Shown here: one piece after another, positions 1 through 5,747 of the stretch
Layout: the number at the start of each line of letters is the position of its first letter
Position numbering within the stretch: position 1 is the stretch's first letter
Origin: an uncultured Clostridia bacterium
GTDB lineage: Bacteria; Bacillota; Clostridia; Oscillospirales; Acutalibacteraceae
Reading direction: 5' to 3'
NCBI GenBank assembly: GCA_937915775.1
Contig: CALGGQ010000018.1
Location: 1-11,295, forward strand
DNA length: 11,295 bases
Program-made: the position numbers and the translations under genes
The notes under the pieces: generated by a model
Database searches by the model: none
Told to the model about the DNA's origin: nothing
The model's input: the letters and a program-made list of their open reading frames with translations, nothing else

Positions 1-1
1 G

Positions 2-550
2 AAGACTACCGGCGTCGACATGACGACTGGCTCTCTCGGACAGGGAACTTCTCTTGCGGCGGGCATGGCGCTGGGCGATCGGATCGCAGGCCGCTCATCC
101 CGCACCTATCTCATCACCGGCGACGGCGAGATGAACGAAGGCTCCAACTGGGAAGCCATTATGGCAGCCGCGCAGTTCAAGCTCTCCAACATCGTGGTGA
201 TGGTGGATAACAACAAGTGTATGATTGACGGACGCACCGTCGGCGAAATGAGCATTGAGCCGATTGATAAGAAGTTTGAGGCGTTCGGCTTCAATGTTTG
301 CCGTGTGGACGGCCACAACTTTAAGGAGCTCAACGACGCGCTCGAAGCCGCTATCAAGAATCATCAGGACGGCGGCGACAAGCCGACGGCGATTATCCTT
401 GACACCTTCAAGGGCGCCGGTGTTGACTTCATGCAGGATAACTATCTGTGGCACTACGGCTCGCTCGATGAGGAAAAGGCGAAGCAGGCATACGCTTCGC
501 TGGATAAATATTATGAAGAGCGTGTTGCTCGCGTTGAAAAGGAGGCGTAA
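2..550 (+). CDS. Transketolase, N-terminal subunit (5' partial)
   Basis: This is the last 182 codons of the thiamine-diphosphate-binding subunit of a split transketolase; the gene begins before the window. The enzyme moves two-carbon ketol units between sugar phosphates in the non-oxidative pentose phosphate pathway in the cytoplasm. The visible part opens with KTTGVDMTTGSLGQG, the family segment just before the cofactor site. GDGEMNEGSNWEA followed by VDNNKCMIDG is the GDG...NN diphosphate/Mg-binding motif. Near the end, FKGAGVDFMQDNYLWH matches the conserved GxGVxFMexxxxWH block. The next gene supplies the other half of the enzyme; its SD (540-545) lies inside the last codons here, so the two are probably translated together. 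Some split transketolases act on other sugars (for example apulose 4-phosphate), so the exact substrate is inferred. Confidence 0.93.
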   Translation, partial: KTTGVDMTTGSLGQGTSLAAGMALGDRIAGRSSRTYLITGDGEMNEGSNWEAIMAAAQFKLSNIVVMVDNNKCMIDGRTVGEMSIEPIDKKFEAFGFNVCRVDGHNFKELNDALEAAIKNHQDGGDKPTAIILDTFKGAGVDFMQDNYLWHYGSLDEEKAKQAYASLDKYYEERVARVEKEA

Positions 551-552
551 TC

Positions 553-1563
553 ATGGGCGGTATGACCTATACAATGACAGATACAACCAAGCTGTCCACA
601 GCGGAATGCTACGGTATTGCCCTGTGCGAGCTCGGCGAGGAGCATAAGGACGTCGTTGCCCTGACTGCCGACCTTGCCAAATCCACCAAAATCGGTATGT
701 TCGGCGATAAATTCCCGGAGCGCTTCGTGAACGTCGGCATTGCCGAGCAGAATTTGTTCACCGTTGCTGCCGGTATGGCAAAGAACGGCTTAGTTCCGTT
801 TGCCTCCACCTTCGCTATCTTTGCGGCGGCGCGTTCGCTTGACCAGATTCACACCGATATCTGCTATCAGAACGTACCCGTGAAGATTATCGCTACCCAC
901 GCCGGCACCTCCTTCGGTCAGGCGGGCTCCACCCATCACAGCCTAATTGATATGACCTGTATGCGCGCGCTGCCGCATATGACGGTTATCTGCCCGTGCG
1001 ACGGCTCGGAAACTTATCACGCCGTCAAAGCGGCTTACGATATTCCGGGTCCTGTTTACATCCGTATTAACCGCGGCTTTGACCAGGTTATCTATAAGAA
1101 CGTAGAGGACTGCCATTTCGAATGGGATAAGGCAAGCGTGATGAACGAAGGCACCGATATCACCGTGATTGCCTGCGGCTCCTGCGTGTTTGAAGCGATG
1201 CAGGCTGCCAGAATGGTTGAGGCGGACGGCGGCATCAAGGTAAGAGTGCTCAATATGCACACCATCAAGCCGATTGATGAGGAAGCCGTGCTCAGCGCTA
1301 TCATGGATACCAGAAGAATCATCACCGTGGAGGACCACGAAATTCAGGGCGGTCTCGGCTCTGCCGTTGCCGAAGTCGTCGCCAAGAGCGGCAAGGCTTG
1401 CGCCTTTAAGATGCTCGGCCACGACAATGCGTTCTCCACCATCGGTCTGCAGGAGGATTTGCTTGCCCTTGCGAAGATTGATGCCAACGGCATTGCCGAA
1501 GCCATCAGCGAGGTCATGCACGCCGACTTTGAAGCAGACGACGCATGGGACGATGAGTTCTAA
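553..1563 (+). CDS. Transketolase, C-terminal subunit
   Basis: A 336-residue protein with the pyrimidine-binding domain (about 15-180) and C-terminal transketolase domain (about 200-320), the partner of the preceding subunit. ERFVNVGIAEQNLFTVAAG carries the conserved glutamate (Glu65) that activates the thiamine ring. FASTFAIFAAARSLDQI and the THAG...G.TH block (about 115-129) are also typical. The start at 553 is set by AGGAGG at 540-545, seven bases upstream; an ATG three codons later is a weaker choice. Length is normal for a stand-alone C-terminal subunit. Only two bases separate it from the upstream stop, so the pair is an operon. Its stop codon lies in a perfect 9-bp palindrome (1561-1580). 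A DXP-synthase-like enzyme is the main alternative by fold, but the split gene pair favours transketolase. Confidence 0.93.
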   Translation: MGGMTYTMTDTTKLSTAECYGIALCELGEEHKDVVALTADLAKSTKIGMFGDKFPERFVNVGIAEQNLFTVAAGMAKNGLVPFASTFAIFAAARSLDQIHTDICYQNVPVKIIATHAGTSFGQAGSTHHSLIDMTCMRALPHMTVICPCDGSETYHAVKAAYDIPGPVYIRINRGFDQVIYKNVEDCHFEWDKASVMNEGTDITVIACGSCVFEAMQAARMVEADGGIKVRVLNMHTIKPIDEEAVLSAIMDTRRIITVEDHEIQGGLGSAVAEVVAKSGKACAFKMLGHDNAFSTIGLQEDLLALAKIDANGIAEAISEVMHADFEADDAWDDEF

Positions 1564-1683
1564 TTCGGCAAGCCGAATTAGTGGTCAGTGGTTAGTGGTC
1601 AGTGGTCAGAAACTGTTGCAGTAACGGTACCGGTCACTTGTCACCAGCCACTCATCACTCCTTCGGAATGGAGCATTCCGAAG
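1561..1683. repeat. Intergenic hairpin and heptad-repeat cluster
   Basis: This gap holds three dyads. The first is a perfect palindrome with 9-bp arms and an AA loop (1561-1580) that includes the tkt stop codon. Second come four direct 7-bp repeats, GTGGTCA, GTGGTTA, GTGGTCA, GTGGTCA (1581-1608), faced by a 7-periodic CAC-rich stretch (about 1631-1659) that is their rough reverse complement. Third is CTTCGGAATG-GAG-CATTCCGAAG, a perfect 10-bp stem (1661-1683). None is followed by a T-run on the + strand, so they are not standard intrinsic terminators. The iterated 7-mers on both arms resemble the larger repeats after sigE (5015-5511), with a different heptamer. The open frame that crosses this stretch into the next gene is an artefact of absent stops. 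Confidence 0.75.
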
Positions 1684-1710
1684 GATACGACGGAAAGGAG
1701 TATGATAACT

Positions 1711-2505
1711 GTGCCAACTGATGAAGTTCGTTATACGAATAAAGTTTTTATGGCAGGTGCGCTGCCTCTGATGAAAACCATCGCCACCGACGTTCCCGAG
1801 CTGAAGAAAAAGTTTGAGGGCGTGAACGCCATTTATCAGGTGTCCGCCAAGGTCAACGCCGAGGATAAGGAGGCAGTCCATTTTCTCGTGGAAAACGGGG
1901 AATGGAAAGTCAAGCTCGGCGAATATCTGGGGCAGAGCAAAATTGACGGCGAGCTCGCGTTCTCCTCAATGGAGAAGATGAATGCCTTTATGAAGGGCGA
2001 TATGACCAAGCTCCCGAGCATGAAAATCAAGTCTCTCGGCAAGTTCCTCAAGTTTATGCAGGTGCTGCTGAAGATGAGCGCCCTGCTGAATATGACCGAG
2101 CCGCCGGAGGACGAGGCGACTGCCGTGCTGCTGTGCAAGCTGTATTTTTACCTGCTTTCCTCGGGTATTTCGCAGCTCAACAAGCTCGGCCACCCCGCCA
2201 TTCACGAGTGGACGCTCAAATCGCCCGACCGCTGTTATCAGTGGGAGGTAGTCGGCCACCCCGAATGTACGGCGTATATCCGTATCAAAGCGGGCAAATC
2301 CAGAGCCGGCAGAGGTGAGTATAAGCGCGCCAAGCCCTTCTTCTGTATGAAGTTTGACTGTCCGGAATCGGCGCTCAAAATCCTGCTCGGCATCGGCGAT
2401 ATGTTCCAGATGACCGCCGACCAGCAGCTGATGATGGAGGGCGGACCGGAGTTCGGCGTCCAAATCGGTGACTACATGATGATTGTCGGCGACCTCGCAA
2501 AATAA
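1711..2505 (+). CDS. Hypothetical protein with two weak SCP2-like halves
   Basis: A cytoplasmic protein of about 264 residues with no signal peptide. I do not recognise a named family with certainty. The first half (VHFLVENGEWKVKLGEYLG ... DGELAFSSMEKMNAFMKGDM) and the last 75 residues (FCMKFDCPESALKILLG ... GGPEFGVQIGDYMMIVGDL) both recall the lipid-binding SCP2 fold, in which a sheet is followed by a helix and a short 'G.L...G' segment. This is from pattern, not a search. AAAGGAG at 1694-1700 lies only one base before ATG 1702 but ten bases before GTG 1711 in the same frame, so GTG 1711 is preferred and 1702 is the alternative. An intrinsic terminator follows directly. No metabolic link with the transketolase genes is evident. 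Confidence 0.7.
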   Translation: MPTDEVRYTNKVFMAGALPLMKTIATDVPELKKKFEGVNAIYQVSAKVNAEDKEAVHFLVENGEWKVKLGEYLGQSKIDGELAFSSMEKMNAFMKGDMTKLPSMKIKSLGKFLKFMQVLLKMSALLNMTEPPEDEATAVLLCKLYFYLLSSGISQLNKLGHPAIHEWTLKSPDRCYQWEVVGHPECTAYIRIKAGKSRAGRGEYKRAKPFFCMKFDCPESALKILLGIGDMFQMTADQQLMMEGGPEFGVQIGDYMMIVGDLAK

Positions 2506-2518
2506 ATACAAACCATCG

Positions 2519-2545
2519 GGGCGGAGCGTATCCGCCCTGCTTTTT
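2519..2545 (+). terminator. Intrinsic terminator after the SCP2-like gene
   Basis: GGGCGGA (2519-2525), a 5-nt loop and TCCGCCC (2531-2537) form a perfect 7-bp GC-rich stem, followed by TGC and five T. It ends the upstream unit. The SD of the next gene (AGGAG, 2546-2550) starts on the very next base, so there is no room for a promoter between terminator and ribosome site. Confidence 0.85.
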
Positions 2546-2556
2546 AGGAGAGAAAA

Positions 2557-3450
2557 ATGAAACGTGTTTGTAGTGTGCTGCTGGCAGTGCTGATGCTGCT
2601 GAGCACCGTAACAGCCTTTGCCGCGGATACCACGGTCAAGGCAACGGCAATAACCGTTGAAAAAAGCGTGTATCATTTCAGCATTTCCGACTTCCAATGT
2701 GAGGCAATCAATATCACCGTTACCTTCTCGTCAAAGAGTAAATATGATGATTACGAAGCGGTGAAAGCTGTGTCCTCTAACAAAAAAGTGGTGAAAACTG
2801 ATCCTGATTGGAGGAGCGGCTCACGGAAAATGACCTTTATAATTTATCCGAAGAGTTTGGGCACGGCGACCATCACCTTTAAAACAAAATCCGGTATCAA
2901 GGCAACCTGCAAGGTGATCGTAGATAAGGTGTATTTTCTCGGAATCAGGGGATATACCTATCGGTTGAAAAATATCCCGTCGGCAAAAATAAACGGCAAG
3001 ACCTGTCAGACCTGGCACTCCACCGATAAAAAGGTGGTGAAAACCGAAAAAGGCACTTTCAAGTGTTTGAAAGCGGATAAAAATACGGCGCTCACCAAAA
3101 AGGTGAACGGCAGAACGTATAAGATTTATGTGCTCGCCAAAACCAAATCGGACTTACTGGATATGATTACGCCAAAGGCGGAAAACTTTGATAATGAGCA
3201 TCAAAAAATGCTCGGTGAACCGCAGGTATATATCAAAAGATTTGATAATAAATATATAACATCGGTTCATTATTATTACAAAACGGATGAATATATCAAA
3301 GACGGTTACGGTTATTATTGGTGTATGTGGTATACTGAGGATCTGTGTAATTCATCGCAAGGACTGCAAATTGATTCCCCAGCCGGCGAGGGTTCTCCCT
3401 GCAAAAAATCCGATGTCGGCAAGAAATGCACGCCCCAGTTCGGCGCATAA
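2557..3450 (+). CDS. Secreted protein of unknown function, low GC, Big-like repeats
   Basis: A 297-residue exported protein. Residues 1-22 are a clear signal peptide: MKR, a hydrophobic core, and an AFA cleavage motif before ADTT. The body is rich in Lys, Thr and Val with beta-strand alternation. It contains two similar phrases, SSNKKVVKTD (about 72-82) and STDKKVVKTEKG (about 155-166), the 'S.d.kVv' pattern of bacterial Ig-like (Big_2) domains, so two Ig-like modules are likely. The C-terminal third is Tyr-rich (HYYYKTDEYIKDGYGYYWC) and ends in a Cys-containing tail of different character. The start is fixed by AGGAGAG at 2546-2552. Base use differs from its neighbours: 3241-3300 has 12 G/C in 60, while 3601-3660 in spoIIGA has 42 in 60. 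This suggests later acquisition or relaxed selection. Surface or wall binding is possible but not shown. Confidence 0.8.
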   Translation: MKRVCSVLLAVLMLLSTVTAFAADTTVKATAITVEKSVYHFSISDFQCEAINITVTFSSKSKYDDYEAVKAVSSNKKVVKTDPDWRSGSRKMTFIIYPKSLGTATITFKTKSGIKATCKVIVDKVYFLGIRGYTYRLKNIPSAKINGKTCQTWHSTDKKVVKTEKGTFKCLKADKNTALTKKVNGRTYKIYVLAKTKSDLLDMITPKAENFDNEHQKMLGEPQVYIKRFDNKYITSVHYYYKTDEYIKDGYGYYWCMWYTEDLCNSSQGLQIDSPAGEGSPCKKSDVGKKCTPQFGA

Positions 3451-3470
3451 ATAATCGTCAGCCTATTCGG

Positions 3471-3504
3471 TTTGACAAAATATACCTCCCGAAAGGATTA
3501 TACT
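3471..3504 (+). promoter_or_regulatory. Putative Spo0A-activated spoIIG promoter
   Basis: TTGACA (3472-3477) and TATACT (3499-3504) are good sigma-A hexamers, but 21 bp apart instead of about 17. The B. subtilis spoIIG promoter is known for the same kind of over-long spacer and needs Spo0A. Here the -35 region read on the - strand is TTTTGTCAAA (3480-3471), one base off the core Spo0A box TGTCGAA. A weaker TGTCGGC lies at 3414-3420 inside the upstream gene. The expected transcript start is near 3511. Assignment is by analogy. Confidence 0.65.
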
Positions 3505-3522
3505 AATCCTGAAGGGAGGTAT
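3482..3522 (+). promoter_or_regulatory. spoIIGA: Inverted repeat over the spoIIGA -10 box and SD
   Basis: ATACCTCCC (3482-3490) is the exact complement of GGGAGGTAT (3514-3522). Inside them AGGATTA (3494-3500) pairs with TAATCCT (3504-3510) around a 3-nt loop, leaving a symmetric GAA/GAA internal bulge. The right arm is the spoIIGA SD (GGGAGGT, 3514-3520). RNA that starts upstream would fold this stem and hide the SD. RNA started near 3511 lacks the left arm. The stem may also slow read-through from the secreted gene, though the following sequence is only moderately T-rich. Confidence 0.75.
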
Positions 3523-3526
3523 TGTT

Positions 3527-4324
3527 ATTGTTATCTATGTGGATGTGCTGTTCATCCTCAATTTTTTTATCACGTTTTTGCTGCTGCAGGTGACGGCGAA
3601 GGTCACGAAGTGCGCGGCGAAAACGGGGCGGCTGGTGCTGTCAAGCGCGCTCGGCGGACTGTATGCGCTGATTATTCTGGTTGACCTTCCGTCGTACTTA
3701 TCCGTGCTGTCGCGGATTATTGCCGCTGCGGTGCTGCTGCTCACGGCGTTTTCGCTTCACCGCGTCAAGCATTTTGCCGCGGCGCTGCTGGTCTTTCTGT
3801 TCGTCAACCTCGTGTTCCTCGGCGTCATCGTCGGGTGCTATCTGCTGTTTCAAAGCGAGCGGATTGCCGTCAATAACGGCACGGTGTATTTTGATATCGG
3901 GGCACGCGGGCTGCTGGTGTGCGCGTTCTTCGCCTATGTCCTGTCGTGCGGCATCGTGCGGCTCTACAATCGCAAAATGGCGGCGGGCGAGGTGTATACG
4001 CTGCTGGTGGAAAGCGGCGGGCAGTGCGTCACCCTCTTTGCCCTTGCCGATACGGGCAACCGCCTGCGCGAGCCGTTTTCCGGCGCGCCGGTGATTGTGG
4101 CACAGGAGGAACGGCTGGCAGCCCTCTTTGATGAAAAAAGCCAGCGGCTCATCCCTGCCTCCACCGTCAGCAGCACGGCGTACCTGCGCGCCTTTAAGCC
4201 CGACCGCGTGACCGTGAAAACCGCCAAAGGCAGCGAGGTGCTGGGTGACGTATACATCGCGCTGTCCACGCAGATGAAGGACGGCTGCTCCGCCGTGATT
4301 AACCCTGAAATTCTTTGTGTTTAG
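3527..4324 (+). CDS. spoIIGA: Sigma-E processing peptidase SpoIIGA
   Basis: Membrane-embedded aspartic protease that removes the pro-peptide of sigma-E in the mother cell, triggered by forespore signalling. The N-terminal part has about five hydrophobic segments (roughly 4-22, 37-56, 60-76, 82-108 and 126-144). The C-terminal domain has ALADTGNRLREPFSGAPVIV with the catalytic aspartate in DTGN (Asp175 in this numbering), the hallmark of the family. About 265 residues is shorter than the B. subtilis protein (about 309). Start choice: the only SD (3514-3520) is seven bases before an in-frame ATT at 3527, which gives MVIYVDVLF, the usual family beginning. The first conventional start, GTG 3539, is 19 bases from the SD and would cut into that motif. 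An ATT start is therefore the best reading but is unusual. The stop abuts sigE. Confidence 0.92.
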   Translation: MVIYVDVLFILNFFITFLLLQVTAKVTKCAAKTGRLVLSSALGGLYALIILVDLPSYLSVLSRIIAAAVLLLTAFSLHRVKHFAAALLVFLFVNLVFLGVIVGCYLLFQSERIAVNNGTVYFDIGARGLLVCAFFAYVLSCGIVRLYNRKMAAGEVYTLLVESGGQCVTLFALADTGNRLREPFSGAPVIVAQEERLAALFDEKSQRLIPASTVSSTAYLRAFKPDRVTVKTAKGSEVLGDVYIALSTQMKDGCSAVINPEILCV

Positions 4325-5041
4325 GTGATGACTTTGTTTAAAAAATTACGCGCATTTATCCTGCAGAAAATCAAATTACGGCAGTACTGCCACTATATCA
4401 ACGGGCCGGAAACGCTGCCGCCGCCGCTGACGAGCGAGGAGGAGGAAACCGTTTTTAACGAGCTGCGTGCCGGGAATGAGGCGCACCGCGATTTGCTCGT
4501 TGTTCACAATCTGCGCCTCGTGGTGTACATCGCCAAAAAGTTTGACAGCCCGACGGCGGGCGCGGAGGATTTGGTCTCCATCGGCACCATCGGGCTGATG
4601 AAGGCGGTCAAGACCTTTGACCCGAATAAAAACATCAAGCTCGCGACCTATGCCTCGCGCTGCATTGAAAATGAAATTCTGATGTACCTGCGCAAGGCGT
4701 CCAATTCGAAGGCGGAGCTGTCGTTCGACGAGCCGCTTTCCACCGACTGGGACGGCAACGAGCTCACCCTTGCCGATGTGCTGGGCAGCGAGCCGGACGA
4801 AATCAGCGAGGAGTTGGAGCATGAGGACGAAAAGCGGCTGCTGCGGCAGGTGGTGGCGCGCCTGCCGGAAAAGGAGAAGCATATGATGGAGCTGCGCTTC
4901 GGGCTGAACGGCAAGCCGTTGCACACTCAAAAGCAGCTTGCCGATGAAATGGGCATCTCGCAGTCGTATATCTCCCGCCTTGAAAAACGCATTCTCAAAA
5001 AAATACGCGAGGAAATGGAAAGGCATATCGTTAGTAGTTAG
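4325..5041 (+). CDS. sigE: RNA polymerase sporulation sigma factor sigma-E (pro-form)
   Basis: Directs early mother-cell transcription in sporulation. The first 30 or so residues, basic and hydrophobic (FKKLRAFILQKIKLRQYCHY), are the membrane-associated pro-sequence cut by SpoIIGA. The mature protein begins near YINGPETLPPPL, very close to the B. subtilis site. Region 2 holds NLRLVVYIAKKF and LATYASRCIENEILMYLR; region 4 ends in the helix-turn-helix of TQKQLADEMGISQSYISRLE. Length (238) equals the family's. GTG 4325 directly follows the spoIIGA stop. ATG 4328 is possible, and TTG 4334 fits AGGTGAT (4323-4329) as its SD; I cannot decide among them, but translational coupling is clear. The last codons (…ERHIVSS) run into the 7-bp repeats, and the stop codon lies inside the second heptad. 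Confidence 0.95.
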   Translation: MMTLFKKLRAFILQKIKLRQYCHYINGPETLPPPLTSEEEETVFNELRAGNEAHRDLLVVHNLRLVVYIAKKFDSPTAGAEDLVSIGTIGLMKAVKTFDPNKNIKLATYASRCIENEILMYLRKASNSKAELSFDEPLSTDWDGNELTLADVLGSEPDEISEELEHEDEKRLLRQVVARLPEKEKHMMELRFGLNGKPLHTQKQLADEMGISQSYISRLEKRILKKIREEMERHIVSS

Positions 5042-5160
5042 TAGTTAGTAGTTAGCAGTTGGGGGAGGGCTTCGCCCACACCCATTGTATAACGGGATGC
5101 CGTGGACGCCCGCATATAATCGCCGTGCGCAGCACCCATAACTATTGACTACTTACTAAA
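5015..5160. repeat. Heptad element, copy 1
   Basis: The shortest unit (146 bp). Its 15-bp head is the genuine sigE 3' end. Left heptads are at 5030-5057 (three GTTAGTA and one GTTAGCA), followed by GTTGGGG and a GGGCTTCGCCC mini-hairpin. The right arm is TAACTAT, TGACTAC, TTACTAA (5139-5159). Confidence 0.85.
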
Positions 5161-5331
5161 ATGGAAAAGCATATCGTTAGTAGTTAGTAGTAAGTAGTAA
5201 GTAGTAAGTAGTAAGTAGTGGGTGGGTAAGCCTACACCCATTGTATAATGGGATGGCGTGGACGCCCGCATATAATCGCCGTGCGCAGCACCCATGACTA
5301 TTAACTACTTACTATTAACTACTTACTAAAT
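5161..5331. repeat. Heptad element, copy 2
   Basis: A 171-bp unit. The sigE-tail copy reads ATGGAAAAGCATATC, one base off the gene. Left heptads are at 5176-5217 (two GTTAGTA, four GTAAGTA). Here the link reads GTGGGTGGGTAAGCC instead of the GTTGGGG type of copies 1 and 3. The right arm has five heptads (5295-5329). Confidence 0.85.
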
Positions 5332-5511
5332 ATGGAAAGGCATATCGTTAGTAGTTAGTGGTTAGTAGTTAGTAGTTAGCAGTTGGGGGAGGGCTTCGCC
5401 CACACCCGTTGTATAATGGGATGTCGTGGACGCTCGCATATAATCGCCGTGCGCAGCACCCATAACTATTAACTACTTACTATTAACTACTTACTATTAA
5501 CTACTGACTAA
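5332..5511. repeat. Heptad element, copy 3
   Basis: A 180-bp unit whose sigE-tail copy is identical to the gene over 15 bp. Left heptads are at 5347-5381 and include a GTTAGTG variant. The right arm is the longest, with seven heptads (5463-5511), and runs directly into the terminator stem. No further sigE-tail copy follows it. Confidence 0.85.
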
Positions 5512-5535
5512 AAAGGACGGCATTGCCGTCCTTTT
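5511..5535. terminator. Bidirectional intrinsic terminator between sigE and the DUF378 gene
   Basis: AAAAGGACGGCA (5511-5522) and TGCCGTCCTTTT (5524-5535) are perfect complements. A GC-rich stem is flanked by A and T runs, so it can stop transcription from both sides. It would end the spoIIG transcript after the repeats and also the convergent small gene, whose stop codon (5534-5536) it overlaps. Confidence 0.85.
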
Positions 5536-5740
5536 AATCATCCAGCATTTTGTTGCGGAACAGCAGGCTGATGCACCAGACTGCCGCAATGCCGACCAGC
5601 GTGTAGATAATTCTTGCCATCACAGCATCCTGACCGCCGAAAATCCAGGCAACCAAATCAAACTGAAACAGCCCGATAAGTCCCCAGTTAATACCGCCGA
5701 TGATGTTCAGAATTAACGCGATACGGTTCACAATTCGCAC
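5534..5740 (-). CDS. DUF378 small membrane protein (YuzA-like)
   Basis: A 68-residue protein with two membrane helices (about 6-28 and 42-61). IGGINWGLIGLFQFDLV is the conserved DUF378 core (GG.NWGL.G...fDLV), and ARIIYTLVGIAAVW is the second conserved helix. The function of the family is not known. The start is GTG at 5740-5738, with AAAAGGAG (5757-5750) nine bases upstream. That SD lies in the right arm of a terminator hairpin following manA, so its access may depend on RNA folding. The gene is complete and typical in length, and its stop sits inside the terminator shared with sigE. Confidence 0.85.
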   Translation of the reverse strand: MRIVNRIALILNIIGGINWGLIGLFQFDLVAWIFGGQDAVMARIIYTLVGIAAVWCISLLFRNKMLDD

Positions 5741-5747
5741 AAAAAAT

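Larger units (their letters stand above)
5015..5511. repeat. Tandem triplicated heptad-iteron element beginning inside sigE
   Basis: No gene is visible here between the sigE stop and 5533. Three copies of one unit lie head to tail, starting at 5015, 5161 and 5332. Each has, in order: a 15-bp copy of the sigE tail (ATGGAAAGGCATATC, with one change in copy 2); a left arm of direct 7-mers (GTTAGTA/GTAAGTA); a GGGxxxGCC-rich link; a conserved core of about 60 bp containing TTGTATAA, GGACGC, CGCATATAATCGCCGTGCGC and AGCACCCA; and a right arm of 7-mers (TAACTAC/TTACTAT). The right arm is roughly the reverse complement of the left, so each unit can fold into a long imperfect hairpin. Heptad counts differ: left 4, 6, 5 and right 3, 5, 7. 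There is no ORF or transposase; a MITE-like or slippage-expanded repeat is most likely. Confidence 0.9.

Noticed and set aside
1561..1580. Intrinsic terminator at the transketolase stop
   Set aside because: The 9-bp stem is perfect, but its loop is only two bases and no T-run follows, so I list it as part of the hairpin cluster only.
1588..1710. N-terminal extension of the SCP2-like protein
   Set aside because: The extra codons are the heptad and hairpin repeats translated. The SD at 1694-1700 points to a start at 1711 (or 1702).
1966..2697. - strand open frame of 243 codons
   Set aside because: It runs through the intrinsic terminator at 2519-2545 and opposite two supported genes, with no SD or family pattern.
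5015..5511. CRISPR array
   Set aside because: The 7-mers are contiguous without unique spacers, and the long units share a common core instead of differing spacers. No cas genes are present.
5015..5511. Insertion sequence
   Set aside because: No transposase frame and no classical terminal inverted repeats apart from the heptad arms; at most a non-autonomous element.
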